DNA from: Sinorhizobium mexicanum
GTDB lineage: Bacteria > Pseudomonadota > Alphaproteobacteria > Rhizobiales > Rhizobiaceae
NCBI RefSeq assembly: GCF_013488225.1
Contig: NZ_CP041240.1
Span: forward strand, 372,001 to 436,000
Reading direction: 5' to 3'
DNA: 64,000 nt
Shown here in pieces: positions 27,717-36,974 of this stretch. Below the pieces are notes generated by a model. It saw nothing but the letters and a program-made list of their open reading frames with translations. It ran no database searches and was not told the origin of the DNA. A program made the translations under genes and the position numbers. The number at the start of each line of letters is the position of its first letter. The stretch's first letter is position 1.

Positions 27717-28814
27717 CTAAGTTTGAAGATCATAGTCAGAAATGTCGCTGACGGCTGCGAGAAATGCATCCATTTGGGGTCTTGTACCGATGCTCACGCG
27801 GATGCAGTTTTCCAGACCATCTTCAGGGAAGGCGGCAACGAGTATCTTTCGCCTTTTCAGGGATACTTGCCACCAAGTTCCGTCTTTTCCCGAAGGCACT
27901 TGGGCCAGCAAGAAATTGGCGTGGGAGGTTGTTACAGAGAAACCAAGTTGCGACAGGGCGACGCTTACTCTCTGCCTTTCACTTTTGATATGTCTGTGGT
28001 TTTCTTCATAGGCGACACGATGGGAAAGGATGCTGATGCCAACCGCGTGGCCGATCACGTTCATGTTGAAGACGTTCTGAAGATTGCGCAGCCTTCCAAT
28101 AATCTCGGGATGACCAAAACCGAAACCAACGCGAATGCCGGCGGCGGCATAGCTTTTCGAGAACGTTCTCAAGACCAGAAGGTTCGAATAGCGATCGACA
28201 AGGCGTAGCGCATTATCCGGTGCAAAGTCGACGTAAGCCTCATCCAGGACGATCAACCGGTTCGATTGTGCTACGAGGCCTTCGATATCGGCCACCGGAA
28301 CAAACGTTCCGGTGGGGTTGTTCGGATTGGCTACTAGAATGAACTTCGCATCTTTGGCGGGGCCGAAAAGCAATTGCTTTGTCGGCAGCGGATAAGCTTC
28401 GCTCAACGGGACCTCAAGAAATTGAGCACCCTGCAACGTGGCGAGTTTGCGGTTAAACGAAAAACCTGGCGAAACCATCGCCACGGCGTCGCCCGGACTA
28501 AGGAAAGCCTTATAGATGAGCCCTAGCAGTTCAGACGATCCGTTGCCGGCAATCACCTGATCCCTGCAGAGGCCATAAGCTTTGGCGGCTGCTTCCCTCA
28601 AGCTGATGTTATCATCCTGCGGGTAGAGATACTGGCGTTCGAGCGCCGCAACGGCGCTTTGCATCACGGGTGGCGGCAGCGCAAATGGATTCTCATTCCT
28701 GTCGAGTTTGACACAACGAGCATCAGGCACCGGCCAAGTGGATGGCAGAGCATTTAGCTCACTCGCCTGCTGCGAAAGAGATGAAAGCACGCTCTGCAAT
28801 TTTGCGTCAGGCAT
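27717..28814 (-). CDS. hisC: HisC-type aminotransferase (histidinol-phosphate aminotransferase family)
   Basis: The product has 365 residues and belongs to the fold-type I PLP aminotransferases. LDRNENPFALPPPVMQSAV opens the domain; GNGSSELLGLIYKAF, VANPNNPTGTF and LDEAYVDFAP follow. The PLP lysine is in RTFSKSYAAAGIRVGFG. HisC makes histidinol phosphate, but plasmid copies in this family may act on other amino acids. It sits downstream of a LacI-type regulator gene and a pair of palindromes (29006-29040) that probably control it. Confidence 0.88.
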   Translation of the reverse strand: MPDAKLQSVLSSLSQQASELNALPSTWPVPDARCVKLDRNENPFALPPPVMQSAVAALERQYLYPQDDNISLREAAAKAYGLCRDQVIAGNGSSELLGLIYKAFLSPGDAVAMVSPGFSFNRKLATLQGAQFLEVPLSEAYPLPTKQLLFGPAKDAKFILVANPNNPTGTFVPVADIEGLVAQSNRLIVLDEAYVDFAPDNALRLVDRYSNLLVLRTFSKSYAAAGIRVGFGFGHPEIIGRLRNLQNVFNMNVIGHAVGISILSHRVAYEENHRHIKSERQRVSVALSQLGFSVTTSHANFLLAQVPSGKDGTWWQVSLKRRKILVAAFPEDGLENCIRVSIGTRPQMDAFLAAVSDISDYDLQT

Positions 28815-29005
28815 ATATTTCTCCGTTTCAGTCTACCCGTGCGAAGCACCGCCGGTAGTTGAGTGTTAAGCGGAGGGAGTGACGCCTAACTTGGGCGTTC
28901 CTCTCTGAAGCGCGGCCGAATCTTCTCCGTCAGAGCGCCGCGTCGTAGAAGCACGCTCACGAGATCAGCCTGAAGGAGTATGGTCAACGAATTCTCTGAA
29001 ACAAT

Positions 29006-29040
29006 GATAGGATTCTATCTTTAATCTATCATGATGATAG
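29006..29040. promoter_or_regulatory. two palindromic operators before hisC
   Basis: GATAGGATTCTATC lies at 29006-29019 and the perfect palindrome CTATCATGATGATAG at 29026-29040. Their centres are about 20 bp apart, two helical turns. Both share the GATAG/CTATC arms. A related CTATCTGATA lies just upstream of the LacI-type gene start (30110-30119). Binding by that regulator is the simplest reading. Confidence 0.65.
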
Positions 29041-29061
29041 AATTCTCAGCGCTCGCGGATC

Positions 29062-30105
29062 TCAGTCGGGGTATGAAATATTCTCTGGCAAGTAGATATC
29101 GAACGGCAGGTCGATTTGCCCTGAAGGATCTGCAGTTCCGGTTTCGATTACCCGCGCCATCAACGTCGTCAGCTCGCGGCAAAGCCGCCCTAACGGCGTG
29201 GCGATCGCCATCGTGATGACGCCATCTACGAGCGCCGCCCGTGAGTCCGGCGTAATCTCATTGACGATCGCGACAAGATCTCGGCTTTCGCGCCTCTCGC
29301 GTAGAGCCGCGATGGCTCCCTCCATCGCGCCACCAGGCACATAAAATCCGACGAGCTCGGGTTCATGGTGAATGAGATCGAGAGTGGCCTCATAGGTGAG
29401 CTGCCGTGTCTCAGGGCTTACGAGCGTATCGAGCACCTCGAAGGTCCGCGCGTTCTCACGGAAATACGAACGAAATCCGATTTCACGAAGCTCCTGCCCC
29501 TGGGAACGGTCACTCGCAACGAAGACCGCCACTTTGCCCGGCCGTTTTGCGGCCTTGGCCACCATCCAGGCCGCCGTCCGCCCAACCTGCCGGTTGTTGA
29601 GCCCAATATAGCCCGCGCGTGCGCCCGCAGCGAAATCGGAAAGCAGAGAGAAGACCGGGATGCCTTTTACCTTCAAATCTTCGACTGCTTCCGTGATCGT
29701 CGGGTGGTCCGGAGCGACCATGGCAATCGCATCGCAGCGTGCGCCCAAATTTTTGAGTAGCACGACCTGGTCGCCGGGTGCATTCGACGTTACGAACTCG
29801 ATGGACGGTATGCCATGAAAAGATGGTGCGGCATTCACTGCCGCCTCGACTTCGCGTGCAAAGGCGGCAAAGAAGGGGTGTGCGGGCTTCCTAAGAATAA
29901 AACCCAGCCGATAGTGAGGCAGATGGCGCGGCCTCGGCGGCTCCATAAGGCGAGCGGTAGGATAACCGAGCGCGCGGGCCGCCTCGTAGACGCGCCGCGC
30001 GGTCTCTTCCCGTACCGGATGGCGGGCGTTCAAAACCCGATCGACTGTCGCAACGCTGACTCTGGATTCGCGTGCGAGATCGCCAATTGTGGGACGCTTG
30101 GTCAT
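29062..30105 (-). CDS. LacI-family transcriptional regulator
   Basis: The product has 347 residues from ATG 30105; the frame is open to 30393 but the family's N-terminus begins at MTKRPTIGDLARESRVSVAT. The helix-turn-helix is followed by VDRVLNARHPVREETARRV, typical of LacI proteins. The rest is a periplasmic-binding-like effector domain (GYIGLNNRQVGRTAAW, VGFYVPGGAMEGAI), suggesting a sugar or similar ligand. Palindromes lie both in its own upstream region and between it and hisC, so self-regulation and control of hisC and the flavin monooxygenase gene are likely. Confidence 0.9.
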   Translation of the reverse strand: MTKRPTIGDLARESRVSVATVDRVLNARHPVREETARRVYEAARALGYPTARLMEPPRPRHLPHYRLGFILRKPAHPFFAAFAREVEAAVNAAPSFHGIPSIEFVTSNAPGDQVVLLKNLGARCDAIAMVAPDHPTITEAVEDLKVKGIPVFSLLSDFAAGARAGYIGLNNRQVGRTAAWMVAKAAKRPGKVAVFVASDRSQGQELREIGFRSYFRENARTFEVLDTLVSPETRQLTYEATLDLIHHEPELVGFYVPGGAMEGAIAALRERRESRDLVAIVNEITPDSRAALVDGVITMAIATPLGRLCRELTTLMARVIETGTADPSGQIDLPFDIYLPENISYPD

Positions 30106-30407
30106 GGTTCTATCTGATAAATCGTCGTCGAGAAAGATGCAAAGACATGATGTAACTTGATGGATATCTATCAACCCATCCACGGCTTTGATGCTGATTA
30201 CCGATGCACCGCGACAAAAAGGCGCCCGAGGGCAGACACGCAAGAAATGGAGTAAATGAGTAGAGGCGATTTCAATCAATCGTTGTGCACCACCGTTCCC
30301 CTGAAACGCCAAGCCGGGCCGCACAACTTCCCTCAGCAAGGCCTGAACGATCGCCTCCGCCGTGCCGCTCGAGCGCGGCAGTTTCGTAAGCATCTTGTCC
30401 CACCACC

Positions 30408-30462
30408 GCAGACAAGCTCGTTGGCCCTAAGCCGAATGTAGCCGACACCACCAACAAGCATC
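30408..30462 (-). pseudogene. remnant of a second omptin gene
   Basis: The stretch nearly repeats part of the omptin gene around 3900-3955. Read on the minus strand it gives LVGGVGYIRLRANELV, against LVGGVGYTQLRANELV in the intact gene. Similarity ends on both sides within about 55 bp. It shows that an omptin copy once lay near this nodD. Confidence 0.75.
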
Positions 30463-30567
30463 GCCATCAGCGCCAGTGTAGCTGCCACGCGTGAGATGGG
30501 CACGCCGCGAGCGGCGCCCTTTTATCTGCGACCGCTCTCGCGGATCATGCTGTCAGACAATGACGGA

Positions 30568-31581
30568 TCACGCCCGCGAACTCGCCGCGGCGTTCGTCTT
30601 CGCGGGGCGACCCGGACAAACATCCCTTGGCGATCCAGGCTCGATGGGGGACTCGGCCGCGGCAAGCGGCGAAACCATACTGGACGCCTCCTGTACTAAC
30701 ATCTCGCGCATCCACAGGCTTGCCGGATCACTATTGTGAAGCGCGGGCCATTGAACGGCCTCGGTGAACGGAAGGTGTTGTGGCAGCGGGAGCTCGACGA
30801 TACGCAGCGGCATTGTTTTTGCAAAATGCTGCGCCAGCCGTAAGGGCATGGTTCCTATGCGCTCGGTCCCCACCAGCATGGGCGGAATCATGCTGTAGCC
30901 CTGTACCACGACGTCGATACGTCTCTTGAGACCGTGCTCGACCAAATACCGTTCCTCGATGCCTAGCCTCAGGCTATCCCCGAATCTGACCACAACGTGC
31001 CCCATCGACATGTATTTCTCGAATGCAAGTGGTTCCGACAGCTGGTCGTTCGTGCGACAACCGACGCACACGTGTACATCGTCGAACAATTTCGTTCGAG
31101 GACGAGCGTTCGACATGAAGATTTCCGGCAGAATCAGTAGATCGACGTCGCCGCGCCGAAGAAGGTCCTCGTTGTCGTCGGTGGGGGGAAGAAATTCGAA
31201 GCTGACGGCGGGCGCTTCAAGCGCCGCACGCTCCACGATCCTTTCGAAAAACACGAATGTGACGTAATCGGAAAGGATGATCCTGAAACGCCGATCCGAC
31301 TGAGCCGGGTTAAACGGCTCCCAGGAAATGATCGAGAGCTGAATGCGCAGCAGAGCCTCGCGTGCCGCCGGCGCGAGCCGTTCCGCACGCGGCGTGGGGA
31401 TAAATTCGCGGCCAGCCATCGTAAACAGCTCATCCCGGAAATAGGTGCGTAACCGGGCGACGGCCGCGCTCATCGCTGGCTGACTGAGATTGATGCTGCG
31501 GGCCGCCGCCGTGAGGTTACGCTCGGTCATGAGGGCGTCGAGCACAACCAGGAGATTTAGATCGAGGCCCTTGAACCGCAT
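30568..31581 (-). CDS. nodD: NodD, second intact copy with a longer C-terminus
   Basis: The product has 337 residues. The first 300 match the NodD at 25449 closely, including [20 protein letters not shown] and [19 protein letters not shown]. The last 30 residues (from about [13 protein letters not shown]) differ and extend the protein. NodD copies often respond to different flavonoids or act as repressors. Divergent from it lies a decayed nod box (31589-31636). Confidence 0.93.
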   Translation of the reverse strand: MRFKGLDLNLLVVLDALMTERNLTAAARSINLSQPAMSAAVARLRTYFRDELFTMAGREFIPTPRAERLAPAAREALLRIQLSIISWEPFNPAQSDRRFRIILSDYVTFVFFERIVERAALEAPAVSFEFLPPTDDNEDLLRRGDVDLLILPEIFMSNARPRTKLFDDVHVCVGCRTNDQLSEPLAFEKYMSMGHVVVRFGDSLRLGIEERYLVEHGLKRRIDVVVQGYSMIPPMLVGTERIGTMPLRLAQHFAKTMPLRIVELPLPQHLPFTEAVQWPALHNSDPASLWMREMLVQEASSMVSPLAAAESPIEPGSPRDVCPGRPAKTNAAASSRA

Positions 31582-31587
31582 GTCTCT

Positions 31588-31785
31588 TTATCCACCGTGT
31601 GGATGTATGCCAGCCGAACCATCGATCGGCTGCTTCACTGGAAGAACATACTTGTCAGAACTCACTGCCGGAATTCGCCGACCGGTGCGCTGTCGGTCCC
31701 GCCGACCGCCGGCGTTGAACGGGCGTGGCTGCGTAAGATCGCCAATAAGCGTCTGCGCTTCGGACCAGCAATAGAGATAGCTCAT
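31588..31785 (-). other. short frame coupled to the second nodA, possible nodB-start remnant
   Basis: An ATG at 31785 overlaps the nodA stop as ATGA, as nodB does in the main operon. It opens a 65-codon frame starting [13 protein letters not shown]. The first residues distantly recall a NodB start, but the TFDDGP core is absent. It is either a remnant or chance. Confidence 0.25.
31589..31636 (+). promoter_or_regulatory. degenerate nod box beside nodD
   Basis: The left half is perfect, ATCCACCGTGTGGATG. The right half is eroded to CCGAACCATCGATCGGCTGC. It points to the right, but the next gene (nodA) reads toward it, so it has no target. The layout suggests an inversion or loss of the original operon. 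Confidence 0.6.
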
Positions 31786-32372
31786 AGCTCTGGTCCATTC
31801 CGGTCAATCAGCCTGGCGGCGGGCCAGTCGGAGATCGGCCGTCCAACAGGCAGGACGATGACAAGTGGATCCTCGACGCGCGTGGGCGGCAGGTCGGTAC
31901 GCGCGTGTGGCAGCGTGGAGCGTACGGTGATCCCGGACATCACAGTCACCAGACCGTGTCGGCCGAACCTCTCAACGTGCTTCCGCATCTCGGGCCGAAC
32001 GGTACCGAAAGCGAATGGAACTTGAAACTCCTGCAGCGTTGGAAGCATGACATGGATCGAATGGGCGATCCCGAGTCCCTCAAGATCCGGACGCACCCCA
32101 TACAAGCCTAGTTCAGCCACCAGCAGGTCGACTCCGTCAACCTTGATGAAACGGCGCAGTAAGCCCATGTGGGCCGCTACACCACTCGAGTCGTAGGCGA
32201 TTGCACGAAGCTCAGGTCTTGCTCCGGCCCAGCTTTGACTGCCTTCGAACGGCTTTGCATTGAAGGCCCCGGTCGGTCCATAGGTCTTCCGAAAGAAGTC
32301 TGTGAGTTCAACGTGGTCGGACAGTTGCAACTCATTTTCCCAGCACAATTTCCACCGCACGTCAGCGCGCAT
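31782..32372 (-). CDS. nodA: NodA, second complete copy
   Basis: The product has 196 residues, from [20 protein letters not shown] to IDRNGPEL, the same length as the first NodA and closely similar over its whole length. All NodA landmarks are kept ([39 protein letters not shown]), so it should be active as an acyltransferase. Differences cluster in the C-terminal third. No nodB or nodC follows and no nod box is seen in the 200 bp upstream, so its expression is unclear. Multiple nodA copies are known, from memory, in R. tropici-type strains. Confidence 0.92.
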   Translation of the reverse strand: MRADVRWKLCWENELQLSDHVELTDFFRKTYGPTGAFNAKPFEGSQSWAGARPELRAIAYDSSGVAAHMGLLRRFIKVDGVDLLVAELGLYGVRPDLEGLGIAHSIHVMLPTLQEFQVPFAFGTVRPEMRKHVERFGRHGLVTVMSGITVRSTLPHARTDLPPTRVEDPLVIVLPVGRPISDWPAARLIDRNGPEL

Positions 32373-32639
32373 GCAAAAAACCTCATTTTTCTGTTCAGTG
32401 GAGTGGGAGGTATCGACCTTGCGTCCAAGTTATCGCTCGCTTCTGCAAGAAGCAGTCGGACCACCGCGTAGGCGCCACCCAATTGACAGGCCCTCATGCC
32501 CGCCGATGACACGGGGGATCAGAACCTGCGATGATCCGGAGCATAACGCATCGCTAATTTGCCGTATTTCGATGAACTGACAATCTGTGTAGAATATCTG
32601 CCAACCCGCTCTCAAGGCAGGGGTCACAGTACGCGACAG

Positions 32640-32830
32640 CGAATGGCGGGCGCGTTCGAGATAGTACACGCCGTATAGGCTAAGCGCCGCGCCCGCATTG
32701 AGCGCGATCAGCACCCGGAGGGCCTCGGCAATCTCGTTATGCAGTGCATCGAGTTCGACCGCCTTCTTCACGTGAACGGCAATGCAGTCGTCGCATCGCG
32801 TGGTCACCGGAAAGCCTAGCGCGATAAGGT
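32640..32830 (-). pseudogene. AhpD/carboxymuconolactone decarboxylase-like remnant
   Basis: The minus strand reads TTRCDDCIAVHVKKAVELDA, then LHNEIAEALRVLIALNAGAAL, the conserved CxxC-H segment of AhpD-like proteins. The upstream part is in another frame and the downstream part loses similarity. It is a fragment. Confidence 0.6.
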
Positions 32831-33206
32831 CATGCGTCTTCCGGTTCTAGAGTACCGGTCTTCGCCCCGCTGGCTTCGATCGTGTGAAGGTCGCGCAGCA
32901 CGTCCCGGCTCTAGCTTGGCGAAGTCCCGCGCCCGGCCCCCCGGCGCGTCGCGACAGGCTCGTGCCGGTGATCCAGGAGGCCTGTTCGGATCAGGGGAAC
33001 AGCATCGCCTCCAAAAATCGCGTTCCGTCAGGGTCGTTTCCGTGACAGAGCTGGACGGCATCCGCAACGCACTTCCTGGACTTGCCCGCTTCCGTGATGC
33101 CCGCAGCTTCCGGCCCACTACATCCCCCTCGGGTGGGGATCACATCGCCAGCGACTTCCTGTGGGATAGCGCCGCAACGGCAACTGTGTTCAATCATGAT
33201 TGTACT

Positions 33207-33701
33207 TTACGGTTCCCGCGAAACACCATGTCCGGGTCGCTTAACTCCCGTCAGCAAGGCTGGGACGATCGCCATGTGCAAAGGTATGGCGGCGGCAAAA
33301 CAAAGCCGCCCGAACGCATTCCTGCGGCGCACCAAGGTGGTCATGCCGATGACCTGGCCGTCAGCAGGGCCTTCACGAACATCCACGACAATACGAAAAT
33401 GCAAGTGCCGGGCATCATAACCGACGACGGCTTCGCGATCGTCGCTGTGCAGGAGCGGAAAGGTACCGATCAGGCCTGAATGCGCCGGGTGCGCGGTTTC
33501 GCTCAGCCCGATTATGGGCGCAAGGCGGTTGTGCCATGTCACAAGACTTTGCACCCAGCCGGATGCGCTCCCAAGTGCTCGCCGCGCCGCCTCGGCCGCA
33601 GTCACCCGCTCGGCGAAGAAAAGAAGCTCGTGACGGTCGGCCCAGTCTGCTCCGGGAAGCCAAGGATTCGGCAGGCTGATGGCCACCCTTCGTGGTCTCA
33701 T
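33207..33701 (-). CDS. DUF2867-like protein
   Basis: The product has 164 residues. ATG 33701 has AAAGGA 7 nt upstream. The sequence contains ADWADRHELLFFAERVTAAE, NRLAPIIGLSETAHP, FPLLHSDDREAVVGYDARHL and VIGMTTLVRRRNAFGRLCF, which match the DUF2867 pattern as I recall it. The function is unknown. It stands alone between a decayed region and the replication region, reading away from repC. Confidence 0.7.
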   Translation of the reverse strand: MRPRRVAISLPNPWLPGADWADRHELLFFAERVTAAEAARRALGSASGWVQSLVTWHNRLAPIIGLSETAHPAHSGLIGTFPLLHSDDREAVVGYDARHLHFRIVVDVREGPADGQVIGMTTLVRRRNAFGRLCFAAAIPLHMAIVPALLTGVKRPGHGVSREP

Positions 33702-34180
33702 GAACGCTTCCTTTCGCCTTTTGCTATAGGGTCGCCGGGGCGCTCACCGCAGCGCTGAATGGCTCATGATTGCGCCGGAAGCCGGCATCAGGTAGGTGGC
33801 CGCTTGTCGCAGCCGCACGCCAATCGTCGCACGGTGCATTCACTCAAGGAGCCGCAGCGCCTTTAGGGACGACGATATTTCATCAAATCGCATGGCGTGT
33901 CGCATAAGCCCATAGAGGCGCAACCGCTTGAACGCAAAGAGCATCGGCAGACAGACTGCGCGGCTCAAACGCAAATTGGTGGCAGCTCGCGTCCCCGCAT
34001 AGCGAGGCCGGCAGCCCACATGGCGTTGCGGCGACCTAGAGTCGCTCTTTTAGCGGCACTGCACGATTGTTGCGCCAAAAAGATCATTCGGTTTATGGTC
34101 GCGCAACGTTACGCAGGGGTCATTTCGATTCCGAGTAATGTATTCCAATCTTACAACGGAGAAAAACCGACCGGACCAGA
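33702..34180. other. region upstream of the replication control element
   Basis: About 480 bp without a recognisable gene. In repABC plasmids the repB gene would end here, but no RepB-like sequence is seen. An open frame that continues into repC from 33897 looks like chance: it has no family similarity before the repC start. Confidence 0.5.
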
Positions 34181-34239
34181 AAAGAAAAACCGCCCCCGAA
34201 ACAAATCTCGGAAACGGTTTGCTAATAATCAATTTCGCC
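34181..34239 (-). ncRNA. counter-transcribed RNA controlling repC
   Basis: On the strand opposite to repC, TTGACA (34274-34269), a 17-nt spacer and TACTCA (34251-34246) form a promoter. Its transcript would start near 34239 and end in a hairpin at about 34187-34220 followed by TTTTTCTTTT. The predicted RNA is about 60 nt, the size of the ctRNAs found between repB and repC in rhizobial repABC plasmids. Those RNAs pair with the repC leader and lower RepC synthesis. Confidence 0.7.
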
Positions 34240-34245
34240 AAAATT

Positions 34246-34274
34246 TGAGTAGCAAACCTCACTTCCTCTGTCAA
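34246..34274 (-). promoter_or_regulatory. promoter of the repC antisense RNA
   Basis: The -35 box TTGACA is perfect, the spacer is 17 nt, and the -10 box is TACTCA. It fires leftward, away from repC, and produces the antisense RNA. Confidence 0.65.
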
Positions 34275-34337
34275 CTTAAAAAACACCGTTTCGGTGAACG
34301 GGGTTGCTTTGTCTGGTCTCCAACACAGGAGACGACA

Positions 34338-35618
34338 GTGCGAGAACCGATGCCCCCAAAGCGGTCGATCGGCCGTCGACAGACGCCCAAACGTGCCGAA
34401 TTCCGACGCCTGGCACTATCGGCTGAGATCGGGACCGTGACACGCGGACAGCTCGCCGTGCTTGCGCAAAATCTGCCGTGCACGGGGATGGTCAATGCGA
34501 CCGAGGCGTACCTATTGACCACACTGATCAACACCGCTCCTGCGGACGCTTTCGAAAAGGGCGGCCGGCCAATCATCTTCAAGTCGAACCAGCAGCTCGC
34601 TTTCGAAATCAATCGTTCGGCCGGACGCGTCAGCCGGCTGCTGTCGAACCTTTTCGACGTCGGTCTGATCACCATGCAGGACAGCGGCAACTACAAGCGC
34701 TATCCCACCAGAAACGTCGAAGGCACGGTTGTAGACGGTTGCGGGATCGACATGCGAATACTCATCGCTCGTTACCGCGAGCTTGATGAACTCGTAAGGC
34801 AAGCCAGAGTCGAAAAGGCCGCCGCAAATGCCGCGCTGCGGCGGTATCGTGGGGCGTTGCGTAATCTCCGTCGTGCGCTCGCGTTTGCTAACCTCATTCC
34901 GCAGCGCACGCGGGCCCGGCTCGAGGTGCGTGTTGAAAAGGTCATCGCTTTGGTCGGCATTGCGACGAGGGCACCGAGCGTGCTTTTGCGTCGCGCGACC
35001 GCGCTTTTTGAATGGTTTGTGGAGCGCGCTATGCAGCTCCCACGAAGGCCTGAACTTGCGCTCGCCCCACAGGATTCGGCATGCAGGTGTGCCGGAAGCG
35101 ACACGCACAAACAGACTACAAGCCCTAATTCACATGCAGAGTGTAATGTTGACCAGCCTTCGGCTACCGCCGAACCATTGACATCAGTTGGCGCTGGCTC
35201 CGCCAGCGAATGGGCTTCTGAAGCGTGCCCGAGGCGACGCAGGAACGGAATCAAACAAGCACGTCATTCGCGGCAGGAACTGGTTGCACTGCAGGACCTA
35301 TTGCGAGCCATACCAGCACTAAGCACTTACGGTTTCGCGCTGCCCCGCAGTTGGGCTGATCTGGCCCGAATCGCTCCGCAAATGTGCCGAGTTGCCGGTA
35401 TTTCGGACGATGCGCGGCGCCGCGCCGTCGATCACATGGGCGAGCAGCAGGCCGCCGTTGCCATCGCCATTACCCTGCAGAAGCTCGATCGGCAGGAAAT
35501 CTCTTCGCCAGACGGGTATTTGCGGGCAATGACTGGGCGTGCGGTCGCCGGCGAACTTCACCTTTCCCGTTCGATCTTCGGGCTCGCGGCGCGCTACACC
35601 ATAGAACGGCTGGCGTAA
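34338..35618 (+). CDS. repC: RepC, plasmid replication initiator
   Basis: The product has 426 residues from GTG 34338, chosen because AGGAGA lies 5 nt upstream; ATG 34350 is too far from it. The N-terminal winged-helix region reads ADAFEKGGRPIIFKSNQQLA, then FEINRSAGRVSRLLSNLFDV and GLITMQDSGNYKRYPTRN, the RepC pattern. A long helical middle and a Ser/Thr-rich linker follow. The C-terminus (PEDGYLRAMTGRAVAGELHL-like, here SPDGYLRAMTGRAVAGELHL) matches the conserved RepC end. RepC starts replication at an origin inside its own gene. It is a diverged member, and no repA or repB precedes it. Confidence 0.9.
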   Translation: MREPMPPKRSIGRRQTPKRAEFRRLALSAEIGTVTRGQLAVLAQNLPCTGMVNATEAYLLTTLINTAPADAFEKGGRPIIFKSNQQLAFEINRSAGRVSRLLSNLFDVGLITMQDSGNYKRYPTRNVEGTVVDGCGIDMRILIARYRELDELVRQARVEKAAANAALRRYRGALRNLRRALAFANLIPQRTRARLEVRVEKVIALVGIATRAPSVLLRRATALFEWFVERAMQLPRRPELALAPQDSACRCAGSDTHKQTTSPNSHAECNVDQPSATAEPLTSVGAGSASEWASEACPRRRRNGIKQARHSRQELVALQDLLRAIPALSTYGFALPRSWADLARIAPQMCRVAGISDDARRRAVDHMGEQQAAVAIAITLQKLDRQEISSPDGYLRAMTGRAVAGELHLSRSIFGLAARYTIERLA

Positions 35619-36974
35619 GTTCTCAGTTACATCGCTGCAGAGCCGCAAGGAACTTCCGCTGTCGATGGATATCTCGGCGCGGTGCCTCTTTTTCGCGCGC
35701 TTGGTCCTACGAAAACTCGTCCAGGGAAGATTGCGAGCTCGGCGGCCGGGTACGGACCCTTCGCCGCGGAAACGGAATGCGAGCGTCGTTCAAGCGCGCT
35801 CCTACGTTGTCGTATGCCCGACAATGTCGGACAAACATCGCGTCGGAATCAATGTAGCACGGTATTTTCAAACGACTTCTCCTTTGGCACGCTACATGCA
35901 GGGCTATCTCCAGCCGCATCACAGGCTAGGGAGAAGGGCTTTGTCGCAAACTGATTGGCAACGGCACGAGTGCTCGTCGTTTTCACACGAGGTTGGCGTG
36001 AAATCGCCGTTGCGCAATACCGCCGCCGCCCTTCGCAAAGAGCGAGCAGCGAAAGATGCGGCGGGCAGGCGGCTGCTCATCATGGGCAGTCATAAACAGG
36101 CGGCAAGGCGCGGCGCACCGAAGGGTCCATTGCTGCAACAGATGCTGGTGCGCAAACTGCGGATGTTGGTGGCGGCCGTCGCAGGCCTCGTCGGTCAAAG
36201 TTGGCTATGGCACAACTGTCGGCAAAACTTGATCGGACGAACCAAGGCCCTCCATCGTGCCAGCGAGAACGCTCAGGCGGATATGGATCCGGTCCGATCC
36301 CATACGGGGCCGCAGCCCAGGCGCTGCACCAAGAGGCCGGACAGATGGCAGCATCCGCCAACGTGCCAACTGTCCAAGAAAACTGCTTGCGTCTTACGGG
36401 GCATCCACAGATGGAGAGTGGACCGAAATGGCTAAAGGACCGTGGCCGGTGTTTTTAGCGCGATCAAGCGTGCCAGACTTCTTGAGGAAGATGGAAGGTG
36501 GGTGCAGGGCGGGGGCGGAAACTCGCACCTGCGGCACGTCAACCCATAAAGGGTCCCTGAGCCAGGCTGCGGCCGCTTCCGAAGGGGCTCTCAATGTCGG
36601 TCGCACGATCTTTCTCTCGCACAGTCCCGCGCCTTCCAGCTTTCCCGCGACCTGATGGTCCGGGTCATCCTCTTCGAGATCGACGGTCAAATACGGCGTT
36701 CTCCCTTCCGATGAAATCGACACCGACGATCTCGCGATCGTGCGCGAATATTTCCCCTGACCGGCTCATCGAGCCGGCCTCGGCCTTTTTGTGCCGCTTG
36801 CGCGCGGCAGGCCGCAAGGGAAGCTCCGCCGCGGCCGACGTCAGCATTGCATAGTCCGACAATTGCCACCCCCGCTCTTGCGGCCTTTGCTCTTCGCGGT
36901 CTGCCGAAAGGCGCCCACCAAACAACGGGCAAGGAAGTGTCATGGAGGGCGATCGCTGCGCGATCGGAAGCAAA
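35619..36974 (+). other. 1.3-kb region downstream of repC without an intact recognised gene
   Basis: Long overlapping frames (35665-36435 and others) show no family features. Near 36587-36760 one frame reads LAQSRAFQLSRDLMVRVILF, then EIDG; after a one-base shift it continues KYGVLPSDEIDTDDLAIVRE and YFP before a stop. That looks like the end of a real protein broken by a frameshift, and a terminator-like hairpin follows at 36761. The gene family is not recognised. Confidence 0.45.
36761..36790 (+). terminator. terminator-like hairpin
   Basis: CCGGCTC-ATC-GAGCCGG is a perfect 7-bp stem at 36761-36777, followed by a short GGCC-TC-GGCC hairpin and TTTTT. Confidence 0.55.

Noticed and set aside
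33897..34337. upstream extension of the repC frame
   Set aside because: It crosses the antisense-RNA region and has no RepC similarity; the ribosome site points to GTG 34338.
35665..36435. 256-codon frame after repC
   Set aside because: Composition is irregular with no motif, and overlapping frames on both strands are equally long.
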